64,000 nt of DNA from Ostrinia nubilalis. Taxonomy: Eukaryota > Arthropoda > Insecta > Lepidoptera > Crambidae. Shown one piece after another: positions 10,462-21,748 of this stretch. Within the stretch, counting starts at the first letter, position 1. The number at the start of each line of letters is the position of its first letter. The notes below the pieces were generated by a model. It was not told where the DNA came from. It saw only the letters and a list, made by a program, of their open reading frames with translations, and searched no databases. The translations under genes were made by a program, and so were the position numbers. Location of the stretch: assembly GCF_963855985.1 (NCBI RefSeq), contig NC_087112.1, positions 9,984,501-10,048,500 on the forward strand, in the 5' to 3' direction.

Positions 10462-11028
10462 CTCATGACATTCTAATCATTTTCGATTGAAGGCAACAAA
10501 CTGATCTGCAATAAAAGGTAGGTATATCTTTATGACCGTCTATCTGTAGGTATACTGCAGACTAGGTATTTATTATTCCAAGACTAATGCACAATTATGC
10601 ACTTCTAAAGTAGGTTATATTTTACCAAGTTTATTGTTATCTTATCATTGTATTGTTTATTACAAAATTATTACTCGAAAACCGTCTTATTAGTTAAATC
10701 CTCTCTCAATTACACCAACTGAGTTTAGTTACTGAAATGTAGTAAAAGTGAAATTACTGTATTGAAAATTTTTCTTTCGTAGGCGATATCTAAAAGAAAG
10801 ATTAAATAAAATATACTTACAAATCTTTTGATTAACCTTTAGATAAAGTGTTACATAGTATGAATTATATTATCACATGATATTGACATATTGCAATCTA
10901 ATCAATCGTTATCAAAACGCGTCGAATTTCTTCCTTGATTTTACGCGTTTTATTATGGTTGTTAAGTGCTGGTGTAAAGTCAGATCTTTTCTATAATTAT
11001 ATTGTGAGTGGTGGTAGCCTCAGGCCCG
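10462..11028 (+). promoter_or_regulatory. Upstream region and 5'UTR of the second transporter
   Basis: AT-rich. An initiator-like TCAGA near 10980 lies about 50 bp 5' of the ATG. No strong TATA box is at the right distance. Promoter assignment is by position only. Confidence 0.35.
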
Positions 11029-13206
11029 ATGGATGAAGTCAAAAATAAATCAATAGTACCATTCTTAAGACAAGTAAGTAAGTGTTGATAATATCTAATC
11101 ATTGCTGAATCATTAAAACTGACACTTAACAACTTTTGCACTTTGGCGTCCTAAGTAGTTACTAATAAATAGTCTGAACCAAAGTTAAAATAACACTAGA
11201 TACATTAGATCGACCTTTCAATCAAATAGATTTTCTTGGAAATCCTCGGAAGGAGATATAAAAATAACTGTAAAAAGCTTGTAACATTTATTATTTTCAG
11301 CAGTATTGGCTGTGGCGCGTTAAACATTTTCAGTTTTAGTTCACTAATATTTATACTTATTTTGATAAATTTCAGTGTTTCGTGACGGCTGGTGTAAGCC
11401 TGAACGTGCTCGGGCATGGCGCTGTGGTGGGCTTCTCTGCCTTCCTCATCCCGGGGCTTCGGCAACCGGACTCACATATCAAAACTACTTTGGCGGATGA
11501 ATCTTCTATTGGTAAGTCTTGAATCGTCCATTTAAAGTACATATGCTTAGAGCCAATAATTAAGTAGGTACTTACTTGTCAGACCAGAAAAGAAAATTGT
11601 TGACACGAATTAGAACAAATTTAAAAAAATAATATCATCTTAGTCACTCATCATCGTCATCATTTCAGCCCCAGGACGTCTACTGCTGAACATAGACCTC
11701 CTCCAATGATTTCCATACTGACCGGTTGGTAGCGTGCATCCATCGCCTTCCTGCTATTATGAAGTCGTATTTATCATAATTATTCAGTTCTTGTTCAGAC
11801 AAAATCAATGAAAACTAAAGCCAGAATGACTACAAGTTCTTCTCTAAAAATGTTTCTTGTTATATTTTTCAGCATCCATCGTGGGCATCGCTCTGATCGT
11901 GGGAAACCTGATTATGACGCTCATCGCAGCGAGGTTAGGCCGGAAGAAATCCCACATCCTCACCACTATCCCGATCATCATTGGATGGATCATCATAGTC
12001 CTCGCCAACAGCGTCACAGCTCTCGTGTTTGCCAGGTTCCTCCAAGGAGTTTCCATGGGGATGCACGCGCCTCTAGGGTCAGTTATAGTTGCTGAAATGA
12101 CCGATCCTGCGAACAGAGGAGCACTAATCTCGTGCCTCGCTCTTTCATTTGCTATTGGAAACTTCATCTGTCACACGGTCGGAGGGTATTTGACCTGGCA
12201 ACACAGCGCTCTGGCCATGTTAATCGTACCCTTTTCGAGTCTTATAATAATTGTGCTGTCTCCAGAATCACCGGCTTGGTTGATCTCCAAGGGACGGAAC
12301 GATGAAGCCACAAAGGTTTTCTACTGGCTCCGAGGCAAAAGTGAAGAGGAAAACGCAGAGTTAGAAAGGATGATAACAGCACAGAGTATGATCAGGAAAT
12401 CAAGTGTCATTGGGCAGGACTTGCCTTTCAATACCAGAATAAGAAGGTTCTTGAGATATGTAAACGAGACGTTTAGGAAGCCTGAATTCTACAAACCCAT
12501 CTTAATTATGATGTTTGTGTATATTACTTTCCAATTTTCTGGCACCAATGTCATCAACTCGTATGCATTAGACGTCATAAAGCAACTAGTTGGTCCCGAT
12601 GCAAACGCGAAATTCCTTCTAATGGCTATGGATGTTAACAGAATTATTTGCAGTTTGATAGCTGTTATCTTGATGAGGAAGTTGAATAGGCGGACTATGT
12701 TAATCGGAAGTGGAGCAGCGGTTATTTTGTGCTACTATGCAAAGGGAGCGTTTGTTCAAGCAAAGCAAAGTGGAATTCTGCCTCCAGCACTAGAGGGGCA
12801 ATGGCTTCCCATCCTGATTTTGGCTGTCTACGTCACTATGGCAGTTGGGTGTTCGATATTGCCTTTTGCGTTAGCTGGAGAGATATTTCCTCTGGCGTAT
12901 CGAGGGTTAGCTGGAGGAATTAGCTCAACGCTATGGTCTTTGAACTACTTCATAGCTGTCAAGAGTTTTCCGATTCTGGTCGTGAATGTGGGACTACCGT
13001 TGACGTACTTGCTGTATGGTAGTGTGATGGTGGTCTGTTTGGTGTTTCTCTACTTTTCGTTGCCCGAGACGAAGGATAAAACCCTGCAGGCGATTGAGGA
13101 TGGGTTCCGTGGGTTGACGGCAGCAGACAAGAAGGCTGCGGAGCCGCTTGCAGAAGAAAGCAAGGAAACTATGCGCAGGAACAGTTCTGTGATAATTATT
13201 AATTGA
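11029..13206 (+). CDS. Tret1-like facilitated sugar (trehalose) transporter, complete, 3 exons, 504 aa
   Basis: Probable 12-helix MFS/SLC2 uniporter of the plasma membrane for trehalose or hexoses. The exons are 11029-11073 (MDEVKNKSIVPFLRQ, then gtaagt), 11376-11511 (136 bp, starting CFVTAGVSLNVLG, donor gtaagt in phase 1) and 11873-13206 (after tttttcag). The spliced length is 1515 nt, in frame throughout. Motifs visible are RLGRKKSH at residues 81-88, PESPAWLISKGR from about 191, GEIFPLAYRGLAGG near helix 10 and PETKDKTLQAIED from about 458. The N-terminal MDE...PFLRQ/CFVTAG layout is that of insect Tret1 relatives. It is clearly paralogous to the gene ending at 2223, and both lack the fourth-exon intron seen in the convergent gene at 13679-21065. 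Substrate is inferred. Confidence 0.93.
11636..11770 (-). mobile_element. LINE 3' end fragment within intron 2 of the second transporter
   Basis: A 'catcatcgtcatcatttcag' tail is followed by 'ggacgtctactgctgaacat', the reverse complement of the ...YVQQWTS* end of the RTE-like family. Truncated. Confidence 0.7.
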
Positions 13207-13678
13207 AGTGATAGAGAAATTAGGAATTGTTAAATATTATTGTAATTTAAATATCCTGCCTTTCTTAATTTTCTAGGAAGGTTATTAGTGCGACGATACA
13301 GGAAAAAATCCCTGAGTGTGTAATGTTGTGGTGTGTTCTTTTTATTACAAGAACCACCGATTCAATTGCACATTGGCAATTGCTCACTGCACTTTGAAGC
13401 TTGTAAAAAGAAAATAATAATAATAATTTTGTGTAGATAGACTTGAAAATGTAGCTAATAGACTAAGTTACTTTAGCATTAAATGTGCTTATTGTTAGTA
13501 TAGATTATTTGTGATATTATATTATTACAAAATAAAAGTTATCTCATTTTCGCGATTTTTTATTGTACTAGTAACTTACTATTACATAAGCATCCATCTG
13601 ATCTAGTCTTCATTCCTCCTTACTTATGGGGCCAGCTCTTCGAGCTGAAAGCAGTTCCTTGGGGATCCATCTGTTCAT
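13207..13678. other. Shared 3' flank of two convergent transporters
   Basis: It holds the 3'UTR of the plus-strand gene up to about 13550 and that of the minus-strand gene down to about 13540. No other feature is seen. Confidence 0.7.
13531..13564. terminator. Facing poly(A) signals of convergent genes
   Basis: AATAAA on the plus strand is at 13531-13536. AATAAA on the minus strand (plus TTTATT) is at 13559-13564. With cleavage 10-30 nt downstream of each signal, the two mRNAs should overlap by a few tens of bases. Inferred from hexamers only. Confidence 0.6.
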
Positions 13679-16600
13679 TCAACCACCTTCCACCTTCCCC
13701 AGTTCCAGCATTCTCTCCTGCTCACAAGTATTCTCTCTCTTCAGTTCACCGCTGATGCCTTTGAAGTGGCATTCGATCTCATACAACGTCTTCCCTTTAG
13801 TTTCTGGAAGCAAGAAGTACAAAAATCCCCCACAAATGGTGATACAAATGCCATAAACGCAGAACGTTCCGTTCACACCAATATTTTGGAACGAACTCGG
13901 GGCAGTCTTTACCACAACAAAGAACATAATCGACAGGAACATTCCAGATATTCCACTGCCCAAACTCCTGTAAGCTAACGGGAAGATCTCTCCAGCTATG
14001 GCCCAGGGAATCGGCAATATGCCCAGCGTCTTCCCAAAGATGTATGTTAAAGTGGGAATGACGGGGATCCACTTATATTTTTCTGAGATATGCCCCAAAT
14101 CTCGTAGAAAGAGTAGGATAGCTGCTAAGAATAGAGATATGACGCTGATGATGATACCCAAGAAGAGTACAGTTCTTCTGTTCATTTTATTGACGACAAC
14201 ACACGCCAGAACAGCGGTAGCGAATCTGACTACATCTACCATCAGCATGCTGGTGTTAGCCTCGATGCTGCCCCCAGATACCTCCTGCATCATAGGCACT
14301 GTATACGACGGGACCACAGTCATGCCTGATATTTGGAACAGGACAAACATGAACATCATTATCACAGTCGGCTTATAAAACTCGGGTTTTCTCACAATGT
14401 TATTGTAATACTTCCATTTGGAGACTTTTGTGGTGACTACATTCTGCGTCTTCTGGCTGTTTAGCAAGACTTCTAGTTCTTTTTCTGAAGCGTAGTCATA
14501 TCCTCGGAACCATCGGAAGGACTTGCGGCATTCGGCGTAGAGTCCCCTTGATGCTAGATACGGGGGAGTTTCTGGGCTGAGAGAGATGAGGATTAAAGAG
14601 AGAGCGTAGAAGCTGCCACAGGCGAGGCCAGCGGTTCTCCAGTAGAGGAAGGTGCCGAAGGTGTGTGCCACCAGCATGCCAGTGGCAAAGGAGAAGGCAA
14701 TGGTGGCCAGGAAGGCGCCGCGGTGCTTCGGCGCTGAGTACTCGGCGATGGACACGGGGGCCGATGCTGCCTGCAGGCCCATGGCGAAACCCTGGAAATG
14801 AGAACAGGCCTCATTTGAATTGCGAGTTAATGTGATGTGTTTTTGGGACGCATGAGGTATGATGGTGCGCTTCTGGTTCAGGTAAATGTCATTTGTCTGA
14901 TCTAGCACTGGAATCTATCACCCTATATTAAAGAATGAATCGACCCGCCAAACTTGATTTTAACTCAAGAATTCATTCAATAATTAATTCGCAAGAAAGA
15001 ACTAAGTTTAATCTGTTCACATAAGAGAATAATTATAAGTAATCCTAACAAAACATACCTACTAGGAAAGAAAGAAACATTTAGGTATTACAATGAATAG
15101 TATGACGTATGTGTGAATCAAATAAACATTCTCTGTCTGGAAGCACTACGGTCACAGCGTGCGCTTGCGATACCAAGCCGGTTTGCCAATCCGGCTTTTG
15201 CGCTTTGACGTCACATGTTGGAGGTTTACGTTACGAAGATTACCGGCCATGAAGTTAACTTTGTTAAAGAGCACTGAACCTGTGTAATTAAACTATATCT
15301 ATAAAAGCGAAAGGTCACTGATTGACTGACTCACTTATCACGAAATCTCAGTAACTACAAGTGCTAGGAGTCTCAAATTTTGCATGAAGGGTTTCTTTTA
15401 GAACGTAGGTGCTCACTAACACGGGATTTTGCAAAATTCAACTCCTAAAGGGGTAAAATGGGATCCACGCGTACGAAATCGCGGGCGGGTGTATGTACTA
15501 AAAACCATAAATTAAATCATAGAGCTTCATCGTCATCATCATTTCAGCCACAGGACGTCCACTGCGATCATTTTGCAATCGTTTAGCAAATCATTAGGGG
15601 AGGCCTGCATCCAGCGCCTTCCGCTACCTTTATGAGGTCGTCGGTCCACTTTGTGGGTAGGTACGTCCTACCGGAAAGCGCAGCGTCGAGCTTCTCAGCA
15701 GATATTTAAGTATAACATTTGGAAACAAATAATCTTTAAGGCCTTGAAGACATCACGTCAATGCCCTATGATGTTAACTGCTAGTTTTGAAACATTAGGA
15801 AAGAACCGTGACCTATGAAGTTTCAACACTCAAAACTGAGTTGTAAACTTGTAGAGAATGAGTTGTTAAGGCTGATTTGTAAGTTTATAAGATAAACCAA
15901 TGTCTGCTAAAATACGGGACTGTAAAAGAGCGATTCCCAAATGTTCAGAGCTACATTAAAGACAAAAATTCACTTTTTTGGAACAAAAAAAACCATCTAC
16001 ACTGTATTAAATTAGAATTAATAAATCATTGTTCGTTATTAGACTAGGTACTATACTGACTCTATCATTCATAATTTAAACTAGATCTAGATTCCAGAGT
16101 CCAGACGCAAACATAAAAGCATTGGTGATTGAACTTATTGACCTGCTTGATTTATCAATCAAAACGAGAAACAACAAATTGATGTAAATACCTACGCCTT
16201 GTTAAATTTATACGCAGACTTCTATAAATATTTATCACTGATTTCCATTGAATAATACTGAATTGAAATCACGATGTCGCGACGAAAAAAACTTAACTTG
16301 GTTTCTTATAAAAGTTCTTGTGTCATTACAGCATCAACAAAACAACCTAGTGTTTTAAATAAATTCCCGTGTACAAACTAAACAAAACCACAAATAAACT
16401 ACCTAGTTACTAACTACATGTTTTAAGTATGGAGCTATTATCGCGGATATTAGGTACAGAGCAACAGTTAATTTAACTGATTGTTATGCTATTCTATTAC
16501 TGAGCAAACAAACAAAGCATTTAGTTGCGCTATTTAACGCAATGTCGTGTGTGCAACTATGTATATGTGCAGTTAATAGGTATTATGTTAAGAGGCAGAG

Positions 16601-19600
16601 TGTAATAATTATGTATTACGAACACCTGGTTACACATAAACTGATCACATTTTATTTAAATTCTAAATTGATAAAATGTAAATAGAACAGAGATGTGACA
16701 AACCACTTCTGGATGGAAGGAGTCAGTTATTTCAGTAAATTACCTGGAAGAACCTGCTGAGGAGCAGTGCTGTAGGTCCTTTAGCTGATATCATCAGCGC
16801 CCAGCCGCGCAATGCTGGAAGACAGCTGAGCTGGTTGGTGAGCCTAATGACAGATATGTAGCAGAACGTTGGATGAAAATTACCTGCAAAGATGAGCAGT
16901 ACAGCTGGGTCCTTTGGATGAGATACTGGAGAACCAGCACCCAGTAAATGTGGGAGTACTTACTTAAAAGCAGCTGATAGAAACAAAACGCTGCTAGATG
17001 GAAGATAAATTACCTGCAGCGATCTACTGATGAGTAGTGCAGCAGGTCCCTTAGCTGATATCATCAGCGCCCAGCCGCACAATGCTGGAAGACAGCTGAG
17101 CTGGTTGGTGAGCCTAATGACAGACATTTAGCAGAACATTGGATGAAAATTACCTGCAAAGATGAGCAGTACAGCTGGGTCTTTTGGATGAGATACTCGA
17201 GAACTAGCACCCAGTAAATGTGCAAGTAACTTACTTAAAAGTAGCTGACAGAAACAAAACTCTGCTGGATGAAGGAGATATTACCTCCAGCGATCTACTG
17301 ATATCATCAGCCCCCGAGCGCTGGGAGGCAGAAGAGCTGATTAAGGCAGCTACAAAGCTGGTTAGAGCGCGAATAGCAGAACAGCGTTGCTGTCCAGTGC
17401 TTGGTATGGTATCATAAAGCAGATAGGAGGTGAAAGTTCTACTATATTACCTGCAAAGACCTACTGATGAGCAGCGCAGCAGGTCCCTTGGCCGAGATCA
17501 TCAGTGCCCAGCCGCCCAGCGCTGGGAGACAGCTGAGCTGGTTGGTGAGCCTAATTACAGAGATGTCATGTAGCAGAATATTGGATACAAATTACCTGCA
17601 AAGATGAGCAGTACAGCTGGGTCCTTTGGATGAAATACTCGAGAACCAGCACCCAGTAAATGTGGGAGTACTTACTTAAAAGTAGCTGGCAGAAACAAAA
17701 CGCTGCTAGATGGAAGATAAATTACCTACAGCGATCTACTGATGAGCAGCGCAGCTGGTCCCTTAGCTGATATCATCAGCGCCTAGCCCTCTAATGGCAG
17801 CTGAGCTGGTTGGAAAGATTTCGACAGAAATATTGCAGAACAAGAACCTGATTGAAAGGGTGCGAGCAATTCTAAAACCTATATTTACCTGTAAAGACCT
17901 ACTGATGAGCAGCGCAGCAGGTCCCTTAGCTGATATCATCAGCGCCCAGCCGCCCAGCGCTGGGAGACAGCTGAGCTGGTTGGTGAGGCGACGACCGAGG
18001 CGCTGCAGGCTGAACGGAGCTACCACGATGCCACTGATGAGCGCCAGGCCCAGGATCGAGGCTGGAAGAAGCAGTATGCAGATTGAGCTTGAACCCAACC
18101 AGTGAATGTCAAGTTTTTCTCGGGGAAAATTAATTGTCATTGGACCTGCAACGAAATTAATCAGAAGAACATAGGAGGAGTTCGAACTTCGAAGCTAAGG
18201 TTTTTATTGGCGGTCAAGCTGTAGATCCTGTCTACACAGGAGTTGCAGTGGTGGGAACGAGAGGTGGGAATAGTCCCGTAGATTGAGCTTGAACATAAAA
18301 TTGATTGATGATTGATTATTACAATTTCCTTTTGACTTTCTCAGGTACCAGTAAAGTTGTGACTGTAGAAGAAGCAAAGTCCTCTCATCATTATAATTTC
18401 AGCCACAGGACCACTGCTAAACAGAGATTCCCCATGGAAAAGACAGTTGCTAATTAAGTATAGAGAGATCTAGAGAGAATAGAGGGAAGAGTTACGTAAG
18501 TCTTTCTTTCCAGTCTTTGTAGCGTCCTTCGTGCGTTTATGTAGGTTTAAGTAAAAACTACATCATCATCATCATCATTTAAGCCACAGGACATCCATTG
18601 CTGAACATAGGCCTCCCCCAATGACTTCTACCTTCGCCTTCCTGCTACCTTTATCAGGTCATCGGTCCACCTTGTGGGTGGACGTGCCACGCTGTATTTT
18701 CCGGTACGTGGCCTCCACTCCAGAACCTTGCTGCCCCATCGGCCGTCAGTTCTGCGTACTATGTGCCCTGCCCATTGCCACTTCAGCTTGCTAATCCGTG
18801 ACTGTCATTCATCCGTGGCTGTCAGTGACTTCAGTTCGTTTACGGATCTCCTTATTTCTGATTTGATCTCGTAAAGAAACACCGAGCATAGCCCTTTCTA
18901 TAGCACGCTATGCAACTTTAAAAACTACAACCATTACGAGTAGGTATATTACTTCAATCCTACATTAAATCGGTGTATGTCATTATCGGTGTTTGACATG
19001 CATGCGGGAAATATAACGTAGGTACCCGTATAGTAACTACTACCTGGTGCAATCAATCAGTCTAGAAGATAAACTGATTAATCGCCTCCGACAAACAAAC
19101 GTTTGTTTTTTTACCGCTTTAAAACGTATTTGACATTCATTGTGACTCGCATTAGCATCTTCGACCTTGACATTATAGTAGAAGTGTTTGGTAAATACAC
19201 TCATTTATTACGCAATGCAATATTTCTGCGATATCTTGATATTTATACAAATAAATCAAAGTGGCAGACTATAAATTTTGGCTATATGTATTTACGATCC
19301 ACATAGACAAACATTCTTTTTTCGTTTATCTGTATGAATTTTGCAAGCTTTTATACCAAAACTTAAACATTCCTACTAAATACCTTGCTGAAATTACTAC
19401 AAGGTGGATCGACGACCTCATAAAGGTAGCAAGAAGGCACGCTGGATGCAAGCCTCTACCAACCGGTCAATCGGTCAATATGGAAATTATTGGGGGCGGC
19501 CTATGTCCAGCAGTGGACGTCCTACGGCTGAAAAGATGATGACTACTTATGAATTGCTGAAATAATGTTTAGACCAACAAGAGCTTAGGAAACAAACTGT

Positions 19601-21065
19601 CAATGCACTGACTTAAAGATTGTTATCATAACTAGCTGCGGGAATAACAACTAGTGTCGATACCAAATTATTATATTATTACAAGTGTTTTGTATTAAGA
19701 AACAAATAATAAATAATAATAATACACTCAAAGTAGGCTTACAAAACAACTGACGCATGTCTATGGTAATTTGAGATCGGATTGAAACATTATAATTTGC
19801 AGAAAATTATTAGTTTCCCACACCGACAACGTTATTAAAGCTATATTTGGAACTGATATAACATAATTAGCCATATTTGGCTTTAGGTAATCAAAGATCA
19901 GTGAAGAGGTAGAAATATTAAACTTTACAATTATATGGAAGTTTCCAGTGAGTACATCTCAAATCTCACAATAGTGCTACAATCATGGGTAGTCTTGCCT
20001 GGAGTCTTTCAGGAGTTCTGAATAATTTTATTTTGCGATGTGCTCTTTCTAAAAAAAGCTTTTCAAGAAAAAAATCCAGGTAACTTATTTTTTTTCGAAT
20101 CAAAGGACTAATATGATGATGACATTTGATCTCTACTGCAGGAACACGACTCTCTTATTTACTTGATCCAAATGGATATTTCTTCCTCAATCGATTACCT
20201 ACCGCATCCACGGCCCACGGGAAGAGTGGGCGTAATATTTTTACTCCTCATGAACTATAAAATGGGAAATGACTGTTCTAGCAGTTTTAATAGGTCGTCT
20301 GACAGTTAAATAAGCAAGTACAAACCTATCCACGACTCGTGTTCTGGTGTGAGCTGGACAGCCGAGCCTGGTTCCCGTAGCTGCACCAGCAGCACTCCAG
20401 GGTACGCGATGTTGGCGCCGGTGCCGATCATGTACAGCACTATGCCGCTTACTGCTAGCAGCTGGGGGAAGATGTGGTTTAGTTTAGAACCGACAATAGC
20501 TAAGGTGTAGGACTGGTCGACGACTCGAGATCTGAGGAACGCTGGTTCGAACCCCGCCGCCATTGGACTATTATGTTGTGTTTGTGGTGCACCGTATATT
20601 TAGTACGAGGGGTCAACATTTTTCTTGAAAAATAAGTTATAGAATTCTAGATGTCGTCACATCTACCTCTACCAACATCTTACCTAAGTCTGTCGTCATA
20701 ACAACAATGTTAACAGCATTATTGTGTTCCGGCAGTTAGAGGTAAGATAGCCAGTTCTTCCTTAGTTGAGGATTCCGGGTGAAGCTCGCTTCCACCTTCG
20801 GCCTGATCGTCACTTACCATCAGGTGAGATACAGTCCAAGAGCTTCCTCGTTGTGGATAAAAAAAAACATTGCCAAGGGCTCCAGGCAAATGGGACTAAT
20901 GTTATTATGCAAATTTCAGGCCTATAAGTTCTAAATAAACTGACACAATAAGTCATTAAACCTTTATTTAGAGCTACCGCTTTTGGGATCGCAATGATAC
21001 TATAAACTAGTAACTACCTGTTTTAGGAAAGGAGGCACCCTCTGTTTATGAACCCCCTCCGCCAT
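13679..21065 (-). CDS. Tret1-like facilitated sugar transporter, complete, 4 exons, 489 aa
   Basis: The exons on the minus strand are 21065-21018 (MAEGVHKQRVPPFLKQ, donor gtagtt), 20461-20326 (136 bp, LLAVSGIVLYMIGTGANIAY..., phase 1), 18061-17889 (173 bp, ...ASILGLALISGIVVAP... to ...LLISRSLQ, donor gtaaat) and 14791-13679 (GFAMGLQAASAPVSIAEY... to stop). The total is 1470 nt, in frame. MFS motifs are RLGRR, PETPPYLASRG, a W-F-R-G loop, GEIFPLAYRSLGSG and PETKGKTLYEIE. Exon 2 has exactly the same length and phases as exon 2 of the gene at 11029, which supports the model. This gene has one additional phase-0 intron between LQ and GF. That 3.1 kb intron contains an array of partial exon-3 copies (16739-17814). 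Divergence from the other two transporters suggests a different substrate or tissue. Confidence 0.9.
15110..15520 (+). repeat. Dispersed repeat in intron 3 ('gactgactcacttatc' type)
   Basis: The segment around 15300-15480 ('gattgactgactcacttatc', '...aaattttgcatgaaggg') resembles parts of the satellite at 62.8-64 kb and is a common lepidopteran interspersed type. No coding. The stretch 15700-16730 after the next LINE fragment is AT-rich with nothing recognised. Confidence 0.5.
15530..15700 (-). mobile_element. LINE 3' end fragment in intron 3
   Basis: 'atcatcatttcagccacagg' and 'acgtccactgc' mark the same RTE-like 3' tail family. It continues through the conserved 'aggtcgtcggtccac' segment and is diverged. 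Confidence 0.7.
16739..17814 (-). repeat. Tandem array of partial exon-3 copies with 5' splice sites (sugar transporter)
   Basis: Type A copies repeat the last ~100 bp of exon 3 plus its donor: 16744-16843, 17014-17113, a deleted one near 17285-17350, 17451-17550, and 17726-17814, which carries an in-frame TAG just before its donor. Intact copies read LTNQLSCLPAL.GWALMISA, then KGP.ALL.SR..Q|gtaat. Type B copies (16884-16925, 17154-17195, 17596-17637) are 42 nt, preceded by AG and followed by gtaat, and look derived from A by deletion and divergence. The A+B unit repeats at 270 bp. The A copies start after 'cattag' in a phase that does not fit exon 2 or exon 4. The B copies (14 codons, open) would keep frame between exons 3 and 4. 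Confidence 0.88.
18090..18285. repeat. Two family 'R' fragments in opposite orientation beside exon 3
   Basis: A minus-orientation part (about 18090-18185, includes 'aacataggaggagttcga') lies only about 30 bp from the exon 3 acceptor. A plus-orientation part ('gcggtcaagctgtagatcct') follows at about 18204-18285. Confidence 0.65.
18380..18890 (-). mobile_element. LINE 3' end fragments in intron 2 of the third transporter
   Basis: The long copy 18540-18890 reads on the minus strand LKWQWAGHIVRRTDGRWGSK and then VLEWRPRTGK...RPPTRWTDDLIK, the C-terminal region of the RTE-like ORF2. A short degraded piece lies at about 18385-18440. No full frame remains. Confidence 0.75.
19379..19550 (+). mobile_element. 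LINE 3' end fragment, plus strand
   Basis: It reads TRWIDDLIKVARR and, after a frameshift, WKLLGAAYVQQWTSYG* followed by 'aaaagatgatga'. Same family as 158-400. The rest of intron 2 (18900-19378 and 19551-20325) is AT-rich with no recognised feature. Confidence 0.75.
20462..21017 (-). other. Intron 1 of the third transporter
   Basis: Bounded by donor gtagtt and acceptor ccccag. It contains 'ccatcaggtgagat'-type sequence near 20815, common in lepidopteran LINE tails. Nothing else recognised. Confidence 0.6.
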
Positions 21066-21176
21066 CTTGGATGCTGATATTTTATGCTACCTTCACTGAA
21101 AGTGTAGTTTCATCGCATTCCTCACCGCCTGAAAAGATAAAAAACATTATTGCGGTTACGTTGTGGAAGGCAAGCC

Positions 21177-21565
21177 TTAGCCTAGGCGCAGACCATCGAC
21201 TTTTAGTTGGCCTATACTTGGGCCCGATTCTAATTTGTATGAAGAATCGGCCGATACCAAATCCATGTAATGTGCACACTTCCGTATGGATGAACATGTA
21301 TATGTTCATACTGATCAACAGCCCGACCAAACTATCGGCCAACTAAGAGCGCTTTCGTATTAGGGCGTTAGTAGCGCGACTGCAGCTCGGCAGCGGCGTT
21401 TTTATAATGTGAAGGCATGCATCTGCTGCATTCCGTTGTTACATAGTATGAAATTTTTGGCAGCGCGTCTGTCGCGCGTCTGTCGCGCGTTTGACGCGCG
21501 TTTGAGGCGCTGCTAAATCGTCTAAATGTGAAATTGCTCTAAAAGTCGGTGGTCTGCGCCTAGGT
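21177..21565. mobile_element. MITE with inverted ends, ~110 bp upstream of the third transporter's start
   Basis: The ends 'aggcgcagaccatcgacttt' (about 21182) and 'aaagtcggtggtctgcgcct' (about 21543) are inverted. The internal sequence 'actatcggccaactaagagc' is followed by a GC-rich 'gtcgcgcgt' run, perhaps a nested piece. A shorter relative is at 52713-52871. Being so near the ATG it may carry promoter or 5'UTR sequence. Confidence 0.75.
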
Positions 21566-21639
21566 TTAGCGAGAGAAGTACTCGACTACACTTTTACCCG
21601 TTACAGTCTAGAAGTCACATTCGCATAATTAATTAATGT

Positions 21640-21748
21640 TGTTTAAGGCTGAGTTGCGCCACCAAACTTTGACCGTAATTATAACGATGACCGGTGATTT
21701 TGTATGGAGTTTGACACATTTTTGACGTTTGTTACAGTCAAAGTAAGA
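21640..21748. repeat. Short MITE-like repeat shared with 25795-25905
   Basis: Both copies hold 'tttgaccgtaa(t/c)t.taacgat' then 'accggtg.ttttgtatg' between 'gcaccaac'-like inverted ends. Small non-coding element. Confidence 0.55.

Noticed and set aside
17220..17417. Plus-strand 65-codon frame as a gene
   Set aside because: It lies on the opposite strand of the duplicated exon-3 array and is a shadow of it.
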